From assembly GCA_027886785.1 (NCBI GenBank), contig JAPCJV010000108.1, forward strand, positions 1-6,322: a stretch of 6,322 nt of DNA. Reading direction: 5' to 3'. Numbering within the stretch: position 1 is the stretch's first letter; every line of letters begins with the position of its first letter. Below are positions 1-4,678 of the stretch, one piece after another. The translations under genes were made by a program, and so were the position numbers. Origin of the DNA: Nitrososphaerota archaeon (GTDB taxonomy: Archaea; Thermoproteota; Nitrososphaeria; Nitrososphaerales; CADDZS01). The notes under the pieces are model-generated. The model made no database searches, had not been told where the DNA came from, and worked only from the letters and a program-made list of their open reading frames with translations.

Positions 1-183
1 CCTGAGTACAGAAGGGGAAGCCATGGAAAAGATCTGCTTACCCACATTACAGAGCGGCTAAAGAAAAGAGGAGCGGAGTTGATTACGGCCGAGTTTCCCA
101 GCCAGAACGAAATTGCAAAGAGGTTCTATGTAAAATTGGGATTCAGATCGCTCACCAATGTGTATGCCAAGTCTGAATCTTGA
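1..183 (+). CDS. GNAT-family N-acetyltransferase, C-terminal fragment
   Basis: The window opens inside this gene; 60 codons remain before the TGA at 181-183. The fragment has the layout of the C-terminal half of a GNAT acetyltransferase. Near its start is RRGSHGKDLL (fragment residues 4-13), matching the acetyl-CoA pyrophosphate loop plus the start of the following helix (family pattern R/Q-x-x-G-x-G/A). About 30 residues later comes NEIAKRFYVKLGF (residues 37-49), matching the late helix and strand in which N-x-x-A-x-x-FY-x-x-x-GF is characteristic. GNAT enzymes move an acetyl group from acetyl-CoA to an amine, but the acceptor cannot be told from this end of the protein. No downstream gene overlaps it and 137 bases separate it from the next start, so it probably ends its transcript. 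The family call is fairly secure; the substrate is unknown. Confidence 0.8.
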   Translation, partial: PEYRRGSHGKDLLTHITERLKKRGAELITAEFPSQNEIAKRFYVKLGFRSLTNVYAKSES

Positions 184-238
184 TTCTCAAATTGCGAAAA
201 ACAGGTCTTGATGAGGTCGCGAAAATAGACAAAAAGGC

Positions 239-266
239 GTCACCCGGTTTTGGAATCCGGCGTGAC
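239..266. repeat. Imperfect inverted repeat (hairpin) between the acetyltransferase and the membrane protein
   Basis: The arms GTCAC-CCGG (239-247) and CCGG-C-GTGAC (257-266) can pair over nine base pairs with one bulged C, enclosing a nine-base loop. Read on the minus strand, the hairpin is followed directly by five T residues (complement of 231-235), as in an intrinsic terminator, yet no minus-strand gene is visible upstream of it in that direction. On the plus strand no T-run follows. It may help end the acetyltransferase transcript, or be a protein-binding site upstream of the next promoter. The structure is seen; the role is inference. Confidence 0.4.
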
Positions 267-283
267 ACGAATAAATCCACCAG

Positions 284-292
284 TAAATAAAA
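284..292 (+). promoter_or_regulatory. TATA-like box for the membrane protein gene
   Basis: TAAATAAAA is centred about 33 bases ahead of the ATG at 321. An archaeal TATA box usually lies about 26 bases ahead of transcription start, so this predicts a start within a few bases of the ATG and an mRNA with almost no leader. No Shine-Dalgarno-like sequence precedes the ATG, which agrees. Confidence 0.45.
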
Positions 293-320
293 ATAGTAAT
301 GGTTTCAGTAGACGAGATAC

Positions 321-767
321 ATGAGCCTGACTTTCGGAAATCCCGTTCCTCCGAAAATCCAAGATCCTCACATGTTCGCTTTTTCGGTGCTTATCGGGTT
401 AGCAATCATCATGTTCTCGACGCTTGTCGTGGATAAGTTGGGCACGGTAGCGTTCAAGAAGGGATTCGCAAAGCCGTTCTACATCAAAGGCCATCGCATT
501 CACCACAGCTGTATCTACTTCGTAGTTCCCGCTCTCTATGGAATAATGGTGGCGCTCTTTTCTTTGGGGTATGTCCAGCCGATCTGGAGCGCTTTCTGGG
601 ACAAGATCGCTTTCGCCTTTCTCCTGGTGGCGGCGACTTTAGCTTTCGATTTCATAGGTGACAAGTACTGGCCGAAGATCAGGATGAACGTAATTTTGCA
701 CCATGAATGGATCTACGCGATCCTACCGGCTTACGTATTTACTTACGTCATTAACGTCATCATCTAG
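321..767 (+). CDS. Small four-helix membrane protein with clustered histidines, function unknown
   Basis: This 148-residue protein has four hydrophobic segments at about residues 18-37, 66-83, 97-113 and 131-147. Loops 1 and 3 are basic (K39, K46, K47, K51, K56, R59; K115, K119, R121), so by the positive-inside rule both should face the cytoplasm. The same two loops hold the histidines: GHRIHHS at 57-63 (H58, H61, H62) and LHHEW at 126-130 (H127, H128). D38, D110 and D114 lie at the nearby helix ends. Histidines grouped on one membrane face suggest a metal site, as in membrane di-iron enzymes of the fatty-acid hydroxylase type. The HRxxHS stretch also recalls the YbcI/DUF457 membrane-bound metal-dependent hydrolases, although their acidic PDxD-like motif is absent. 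I do not recognise a specific family. The ATG start is supported by the upstream TATA-like box. It converges on the threonine synthase gene and has no evident operon partner. Confidence 0.75.
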   Translation: MSLTFGNPVPPKIQDPHMFAFSVLIGLAIIMFSTLVVDKLGTVAFKKGFAKPFYIKGHRIHHSCIYFVVPALYGIMVALFSLGYVQPIWSAFWDKIAFAFLLVAATLAFDFIGDKYWPKIRMNVILHHEWIYAILPAYVFTYVINVII

Positions 768-769
768 CG

Positions 770-815
770 TCTGAATGGGCGCGATATCCGCCCTAACATT
801 TAGTGCGGATTCAGA
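770..815. repeat. Nested inverted repeats in the convergent gap
   Basis: An outer pair, TCTGAAT (770-776) and ATTCAGA (809-815), is a perfect 7-base inverted repeat. Inside it, directly after the left arm, GGGCG (777-781) and CGCCC (789-793) form a 5-base-pair hairpin with a 7-base loop. The element fills most of the 74 bases between two convergent stop codons, so a role in ending transcription from one or both sides is plausible. No long T-run accompanies it, so a classical archaeal T-tract terminator is not evident. Confidence 0.35.
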
Positions 816-841
816 GTCTCCAAAAGGATAGAAACCGTTTA

Positions 842-2080
842 TCAGAATTTGTAGACTGATTTCAGGACCTCTGGAATATTTTCGGCCCCTGTCGCTAGAG
901 GCACAAGAGAGGCGTCGCGAAAAGGCGAGGAATAATCTTTCAGCCCTGCTCCGGTTAGAACTGCGCATGCCGTTTCGTTCTTGTCGATTCTCCTTTCTTC
1001 TATTGCTTTTCGGATTCCTGCAAGCGCCGTCGCCGATGATACCTCGCAAAAGATCCCTTCGAGCTTTGCAACATCTCTTTCTGCGGAAATGATCTCCTCA
1101 TCGTCCAGAGCTATTCCGAATCCCGACGAACCTTTTACCGCGATCAGCGAATGCTCCGCTCCGAAATTCACCCTGAGGGCACCGGCGACCGTCTCCGCGG
1201 TATCTGTCACTTCTACTTTCTTCTTTCCCGCTTCAGCAGCCTGCACCGTGGGACTAGATTTGGTGCCCTGGACCACCACCATCTTGGGAATTTTTTCGAT
1301 CAAGCCGAGGGTTCTCAGCTCGGAGAATCCCTTGAAGATCCCGAAGAGAAGGTCGCCCCCGGCAGTCGGGACAAAAACATAGTCTGGGACTTGCTGAGAA
1401 GCAATCTCGTACGCCACCGTTTTCAGCGCATCCACCAGCAGGGGATTGAAGGGAATCCAGGCGAAGTGATTCAGCCAGTCCGGAAGTGCAGCCTGTGTCA
1501 ACTCCAGCGCTTTAAACAAGGATTCCTGCGATTCAAACAGATTTCGAACTCGCAATAAGGAGGGATTGTACATCGAAATTTGCCCCAGCTTTGACGCTGT
1601 AGAGTCTTCCCTCACTAGTACGAGGCAACGAATTCCAGCTCTCGCTGAGTACGCAGAAATTGCGGCAGCCGCATTTCCCGAAGACGCGGTAAATACCCCT
1701 TTCTTTCCCCATTGCTTGGAAAGTGAAAGCCCCACAGAGGCGAGTCGATCCTTGAAAGATCCGGTGGGATTTTGCCCCTCGATTTTGCAAAGGACCCCAT
1801 TGGATCCGATTTTCTCTCCGTACCTCGGGGCCTTTACCAGAGGAGTCCATCCTTCTCCCATTGAAACAACATTCGAATCTTCCACGGGCGGAAGTAAATT
1901 TTTGAACTGCCATATCGAAAACCCTCTTTTGGAAAGATCGATCACTTGATCATCGGTTTGCAGATCGTAAACGCCTGAAAGCAAGCCGCCACAATTAGTG
2001 CAGCGCGAATGCATCTCTTCCGAAAATCTGGTCGCGCAGTCCAAGCATTCGAGAGCTACAAATCTATTTTTTCCCGACAT
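842..2080 (-). CDS. thrC: Threonine synthase (PLP-dependent)
   Basis: Threonine synthase converts O-phosphohomoserine and water to threonine and phosphate in the cytoplasm, the last step of threonine synthesis. The protein is 412 residues from the ATG. An N-terminal zinc ribbon has two CxxC pairs (C12/C15 and C27/C30), common in archaeal homologues. Next come GEGWTPL (75-81), NPTGSFKDR (104-112) with K110 as the expected PLP Schiff-base lysine, the glycine-rich loop SSGNAAAA (133-140), a phosphate-binding loop PTAGGD (238-243) and C-terminal TGAGLKD (376-382). Typical threonine synthases have TGHGLKD or TGNGLKD there, so A378 is slightly unusual; a paralogue with another beta-replacement substrate, such as a cysteate-synthase-like enzyme, is a less likely alternative. 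The frame stays open to a TTG at 2092, but the TATA-like box at 2108-2115 is about 31 bases from the ATG at 2080 and only 19 from that TTG, so the ATG is chosen. It lies downstream of the binding-protein gene on the same strand, separated by a T-tract. Confidence 0.88.
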   Translation of the reverse strand: MSGKNRFVALECLDCATRFSEEMHSRCTNCGGLLSGVYDLQTDDQVIDLSKRGFSIWQFKNLLPPVEDSNVVSMGEGWTPLVKAPRYGEKIGSNGVLCKIEGQNPTGSFKDRLASVGLSLSKQWGKKGVFTASSGNAAAAISAYSARAGIRCLVLVREDSTASKLGQISMYNPSLLRVRNLFESQESLFKALELTQAALPDWLNHFAWIPFNPLLVDALKTVAYEIASQQVPDYVFVPTAGGDLLFGIFKGFSELRTLGLIEKIPKMVVVQGTKSSPTVQAAEAGKKKVEVTDTAETVAGALRVNFGAEHSLIAVKGSSGFGIALDDEEIISAERDVAKLEGIFCEVSSATALAGIRKAIEERRIDKNETACAVLTGAGLKDYSSPFRDASLVPLATGAENIPEVLKSVYKF

Positions 2081-2107
2081 AATTACCGTCAAAAATTCCA
2101 GAACAGA

Positions 2108-2115
2108 GTTTAATG
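2108..2115 (-). promoter_or_regulatory. TATA-like box for thrC
   Basis: Read on the minus strand this is CATTAAAC, centred about 31 bases before the thrC ATG at 2080. The spacing predicts transcription starting at or just ahead of the ATG, a leaderless or nearly leaderless mRNA. No Shine-Dalgarno-like sequence lies between. Confidence 0.4.
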
Positions 2116-2129
2116 TTTGCTTGGAGTAA

Positions 2130-2139
2130 TATCCGGATA
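2130..2139. promoter_or_regulatory. 10-base perfect palindrome upstream of the thrC promoter
   Basis: TATCCGGATA is a perfect 10-base palindrome about 15 bases upstream of the thrC TATA-like box, where a dimeric DNA-binding regulator could sit. A palindrome this short can occur by chance, so the operator reading is tentative. Confidence 0.3.
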
Positions 2140-2155
2140 AAAGGAGAGAAATAAC

Positions 2156-2198
2156 AAAAAAAGAAAAAGGGAGAAGAACAGGCTCTCTGTGGAACCTG
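2156..2198 (-). terminator. Terminator behind the binding-protein gene
   Basis: Read on the minus strand, about 22 bases after the livK stop there is a weak hairpin (arms at 2194-2198 and 2179-2183, four pairs plus a G-U). A pyrimidine-rich stretch follows, ending in TTTTTCTTTTTTT (complement of 2156-2168). Archaeal RNA polymerase terminates at such T-tracts with or without a hairpin. This would separate livK from thrC transcription, in line with a separate thrC promoter just beyond. Confidence 0.6.
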
Positions 2199-2220
2199 CC
2201 CTCTATCGAAATGAACTAAT

Positions 2221-3597
2221 TTACTTTCCTGTGAAAGTTACAGTGTTGCTTGCTCCGTTATACAGTCCGATCTGGTTGAACTGATAGATCGTTCCGTTCT
2301 GGACGCATTTGTCAACCGCGAAGAAAGCTAAAGATTGATCACCGTTGACATCCAACCACGTGGGAGTACCGCTAGAGCCGAAAAAGTGATCGGCTATGAC
2401 GGGCACCATGTTCAGTACCGACTGTCCATTATCAGTACCGGCCGCAACTATCGAAAGCAGGGCGATCCAAGCTACATCGTATGCATAGTTGGTGAAGGGC
2501 TCTGGAGGTGCTCCATTCACTGCTGCGAAATTGCTCAGGAAAGACGTTCCCTGGGGACTCCCTGGAGTGTATAGTGTAGTGATTGTGAGATTTACTTTCG
2601 CAATGAATGGTCCAACAGTGGTTGAGTTGAGCAACAGCTGGTCATTCAAAGCTTCAATGCCGAACCACCGGACTTTGCTTAGATACTGATCAGTTGCTGC
2701 ATGCCCGAGCATGTTCTCGGCATCCGTGCCGTGCTCGCCGAGGACCACTGCAGTGTTAGCATACGTTCCACCTCCTGACAAGGCATTTTGAACATCCAAA
2801 CTCGCGGTAGAAACTGCGGAGGAATAATCAGCTTGCTGGGGCTGAACTTCAATGCCGGTGACCTTAGCTCCATCAGCGATTAGATGTGAACTAGTTAGAT
2901 TGAATGTTCCCGCTTCCGAGGTATCTGAAGAATACAAGTATACTACGTTTTTCATTCCGAAAAAGTTGACGGTTTGAGCTAGGGCATTGCTTTCAAACAA
3001 ATCGCCCGGCTGACCGGGTCTCAGGATATAGTCATTCGGAATCGCACCCGCAGTTCCAGATGATGCAGGCGGAAGCAAAAGTATGTGATTTGTATCCGCA
3101 TAATCGCGAGCGCCTAAAACTTCTGAGGTTTGCAGCGGCCCGATGATAACATGAACCCCGTCAGTTTGGTACAGAGTCTGTACAGCTTGCAGAGCACCTG
3201 CAGGTGTACCCTGATCGTCTACAACCACCGTCTTGAATTGTACATGACTTCCAGATGCAGTCAAATTCGCGTTGAACTGTTTCACTGCCAAATTAACCCC
3301 TTGAACGAAGGATTTTCCAAATGCAGCAAGCGATCCTGTCAAAGGAAAAGCAATTCCAATTGTGTAAGTCTGGTTGCCGCCACTTCCACCAGTCATTGTA
3401 ACCGTACCACCGGGGCTAGTGATCGTAACCGTCGATCCTCCACCACCCCCTGTTACCGTAACCGTTCCACCGCCTACTGTTGATACAAGAGTCGTAGTTT
3501 TCGCAGCACCGCTTGCGCCAACCACGGCGTACCCGACTCCTGCCCCAATAACGAGGCCGACAATCAAAAGAACCGCAGCTACTGAAGTAGATACCAT
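2221..3597 (-). CDS. livK: Liv-type amino acid ABC transporter substrate-binding protein, membrane-anchored
   Basis: This 458-residue protein should capture the substrate outside the cell and deliver it to the LivHM permease. Residues 5-28 are one hydrophobic segment. Residues 33-76 are a Gly/Thr/Val linker with three TVT[VIM]T units. The periplasmic-binding (type I fold, LivK/Peripla_BP_6) domain starts at about 78 with IGIAFPLTGSLAAFG (80-94), the family's opening motif. The only cysteine is near the C-terminus, so there is no lipobox; the N-terminal helix is either a permanent anchor or a cleaved Sec signal, with the linker as tether. N-x-S/T sequons (NQT, NLT three times, NST, NGT) fit an exported archaeal glycoprotein. 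The frame is open to a TTG at 3612, but the TATA-like box at 3623-3629 is 29 bases from the ATG at 3597, so the TTG would lie upstream of the predicted transcript start. It is divergent from livH. The ligand is not shown: HAAT binding proteins also take up other amino acids, amides or urea. Confidence 0.88.
   Translation of the reverse strand: MVSTSVAAVLLIVGLVIGAGVGYAVVGASGAAKTTTLVSTVGGGTVTVTGGGGGSTVTITSPGGTVTMTGGSGGNQTYTIGIAFPLTGSLAAFGKSFVQGVNLAVKQFNANLTASGSHVQFKTVVVDDQGTPAGALQAVQTLYQTDGVHVIIGPLQTSEVLGARDYADTNHILLLPPASSGTAGAIPNDYILRPGQPGDLFESNALAQTVNFFGMKNVVYLYSSDTSEAGTFNLTSSHLIADGAKVTGIEVQPQQADYSSAVSTASLDVQNALSGGGTYANTAVVLGEHGTDAENMLGHAATDQYLSKVRWFGIEALNDQLLLNSTTVGPFIAKVNLTITTLYTPGSPQGTSFLSNFAAVNGAPPEPFTNYAYDVAWIALLSIVAAGTDNGQSVLNMVPVIADHFFGSSGTPTWLDVNGDQSLAFFAVDKCVQNGTIYQFNQIGLYNGASNTVTFTGK
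3398..3465. repeat. Short direct repeats coding the Gly/Thr linker of the binding protein
   Basis: GTAACCGT occurs at 3398-3405, 3425-3432 and 3458-3465, spaced 27 and 33 bases apart, both multiples of three. On the minus strand each copy begins the codons for a TVT[V/I/M]T unit. The in-frame spacing suggests the linker grew or shrank by repeat duplication or slippage. It is part of the coding sequence, not an independent element. Confidence 0.7.
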
Positions 3598-3622
3598 AAA
3601 CCGGCCCTTCAAGTCCCGCTTG

Positions 3623-3629
3623 TATTATA
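3623..3629 (-). promoter_or_regulatory. TATA box for livK
   Basis: Read on the minus strand this is TATAATA, centred 29 bases before the ATG at 3597. It is the clearest promoter element in the window and fixes the livK start, because transcription should begin at about 3600, downstream of the alternative TTG at 3612. The predicted mRNA has essentially no leader. Confidence 0.55.
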
Positions 3630-3638
3630 GTTTTGCCG

Positions 3639-3648
3639 AGTAATTACT
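3639..3648. promoter_or_regulatory. 10-base palindrome between the divergent promoters, candidate operator
   Basis: AGTAATTACT is a perfect palindrome lying 9 bases upstream of the livK TATA box and about 23 bases from the livH TATA-like box. A dimeric regulator bound here could act on both halves of the transporter. Archaeal Lrp/AsnC-type regulators of amino acid genes bind A/T-rich dyads of this general kind, but no specific regulator can be named from the sequence. Confidence 0.35.
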
Positions 3649-3671
3649 AACTCGCATTTTCTTTTCAACCC

Positions 3672-3679
3672 ATAAATAT
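3672..3679 (+). promoter_or_regulatory. TATA-like box for livHMG
   Basis: ATAAATAT is centred near 3675, which predicts transcription starting around 3701. That is about 12 bases ahead of the livH TTG start and almost on top of the ATG at 3699. The adjacent region is A-rich, so the exact box position is uncertain. Confidence 0.45.
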
Positions 3680-3698
3680 GAAAATGAAAGTGAACTGC

Positions 3699-3710
3699 AT
3701 GAAGCAATAA
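3699..3710 (+). other. Three-codon mini-ORF ahead of livH
   Basis: ATG AAG CAA TAA begins close to the predicted livH transcript start and ends two bases before the livH TTG. A ribosome loading on a leaderless ATG here would stop next to the TTG and could restart there. The arrangement is seen; whether it is translated is unknown, and such a short ORF may be chance. Confidence 0.25.
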
Positions 3711-3712
3711 TT

Positions 3713-4663
3713 TTGCTAGGATGGTTAATCCCTTCCCTCATTCTCTCTCTTCTCGTGGGAAGCATTTACGTCCTGGCCTCTCTCGGCATGACGTTGAGCT
3801 TGGCCGTACTCAAACTGCCTAACTTTGCCCATGCCGAGCTTTTGACTGTCGGAGCGTATGCTACCGTGATAGTAGCTCTGAAGTATCCCGGCAATATTAT
3901 TCTGGCCGGATTAGCAGCTTTCGCCGTGTGTGCACTCTTGGCCTTAGCCGTCCATTATCTTGTGTACAGGCCGCTCATTAACAAGCGAGTTTCGGTTTAC
4001 ATCTTGCTTTTATCTTCCTTTGCAGTCGCGCTTTTTCTGCGGTACTCCATATACTCATGGGCCTCCGTGGCAAATTTGTTGTTTGCTCAGCCCAAAATTC
4101 CTGTTTACGTCGTGGGATACTTTTACAATGCCTCTATAACAAATATTGAGCTCATCACTATTCCCCTTGCGTTGATCGTTTCTCTTGCGTTAGGAGGATT
4201 CCTCACGTTCACTCGAATAGGCACCTCAATGCGGGCTGTTGCGATTAATTTTGATCTCGCGAGGATCTCCGGCATCCGGATCTCCAGAGTTGTAGCGTTG
4301 ATGTGGATTATCGGCGGTGGTTTGGCGGGGATAGGCGGCGCGGTATTTGGGATCTACACGGTCGCCACTCCAGATATGGGATACACTGTGTTGCTGGAAA
4401 TTTTCACCGTAGTGATCATTGCAGGATTGACAAGTATGTCCGGAACAATCATCGGGGGCTACCTCGTTGGATTCGCAGAAAACACCGTCGCGCAGGCACT
4501 GTACATTTACTTCGGCGTGCCGCTTACCTACGAACCTCTTCTTCCTTTTGGTATCATGATCTTGGTTTTGCTCGTACGACCTTCGGGAATCTCCCCTAAT
4601 TTTCAGAAAATGATCGATTATTTCAGAAAATCCACCATAACGAATCAGGTATCGAAAATTTAG
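3713..4663 (+). CDS. livH: Liv-type amino acid ABC transporter permease LivH
   Basis: This 316-residue integral membrane protein, with about eight hydrophobic segments, is one of the two permease subunits forming the import channel with LivM. The N-terminal region is typical of the family: LVGSIYVLASLGMTL (14-28) then NFAHAELLTVGAY (37-49), where most homologues have NFAHG, so A41 replaces the usual Gly. The cytoplasmic EAA-type coupling loop that contacts the ATPase is at 167-193 (TRIGTSMRAVA...GIRISR), followed by a Gly/Ala-rich helix. It ends with the usual RPSGI motif and a short basic tail. No ATG lies in frame near the 5' end: the TTG at 3713 gives the expected N-terminus, whereas the first internal ATG (residue 26) would delete the first helix. 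The frame is open further upstream, so CTG (3695) or ATT (3710) cannot be excluded. It is followed 15 bases later by livM. Confidence 0.9.
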   Translation: MLGWLIPSLILSLLVGSIYVLASLGMTLSLAVLKLPNFAHAELLTVGAYATVIVALKYPGNIILAGLAAFAVCALLALAVHYLVYRPLINKRVSVYILLLSSFAVALFLRYSIYSWASVANLLFAQPKIPVYVVGYFYNASITNIELITIPLALIVSLALGGFLTFTRIGTSMRAVAINFDLARISGIRISRVVALMWIIGGGLAGIGGAVFGIYTVATPDMGYTVLLEIFTVVIIAGLTSMSGTIIGGYLVGFAENTVAQALYIYFGVPLTYEPLLPFGIMILVLLVRPSGISPNFQKMIDYFRKSTITNQVSKI

Positions 4664-4678
4664 GCGGGCCCAAAAAAA

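Noticed and set aside
723..1049. Minus-strand open frame over the 3' part of thrC and the end of the membrane gene
   Set aside because: It lies in another frame of thrC, is rich in Arg and Ser, and has no recognisable domain; the thrC frame explains the region.
981..1558. Two plus-strand open frames opposite thrC
   Set aside because: They are antisense to conserved thrC motifs, have no promoter or family features, and are low-complexity Ser/Pro or basic sequence typical of shadow frames.
1533..1949. Open frames on both strands across the N-terminal half of thrC
   Set aside because: They overlap the PLP-lysine region of thrC completely and show no domain of their own.
3398..3465. Possible CRISPR-like or regulatory direct repeats
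   Set aside because: The repeat is only 8 bases, the spacing is in frame with the binding-protein codons, and each copy codes the same peptide unit, so protein repetition explains it.
3598..3612. Extended livK start at TTG, adding MKGRF
   Set aside because: The added K and R would suit a signal-peptide n-region, but the TTG lies upstream of the transcript start predicted from the TATA box, so the ATG at 3597 is preferred.
3374..3643. Plus-strand frame rich in Pro and Val
   Set aside because: It is the antisense reading of the repetitive Gly/Thr linker of the binding protein; the Pro runs come from complementing Gly codons.
4303..4599. Plus-strand frame inside livH
   Set aside because: It is a frame-shifted reading of livH, very rich in Arg and His; livH motifs continue unbroken through it.
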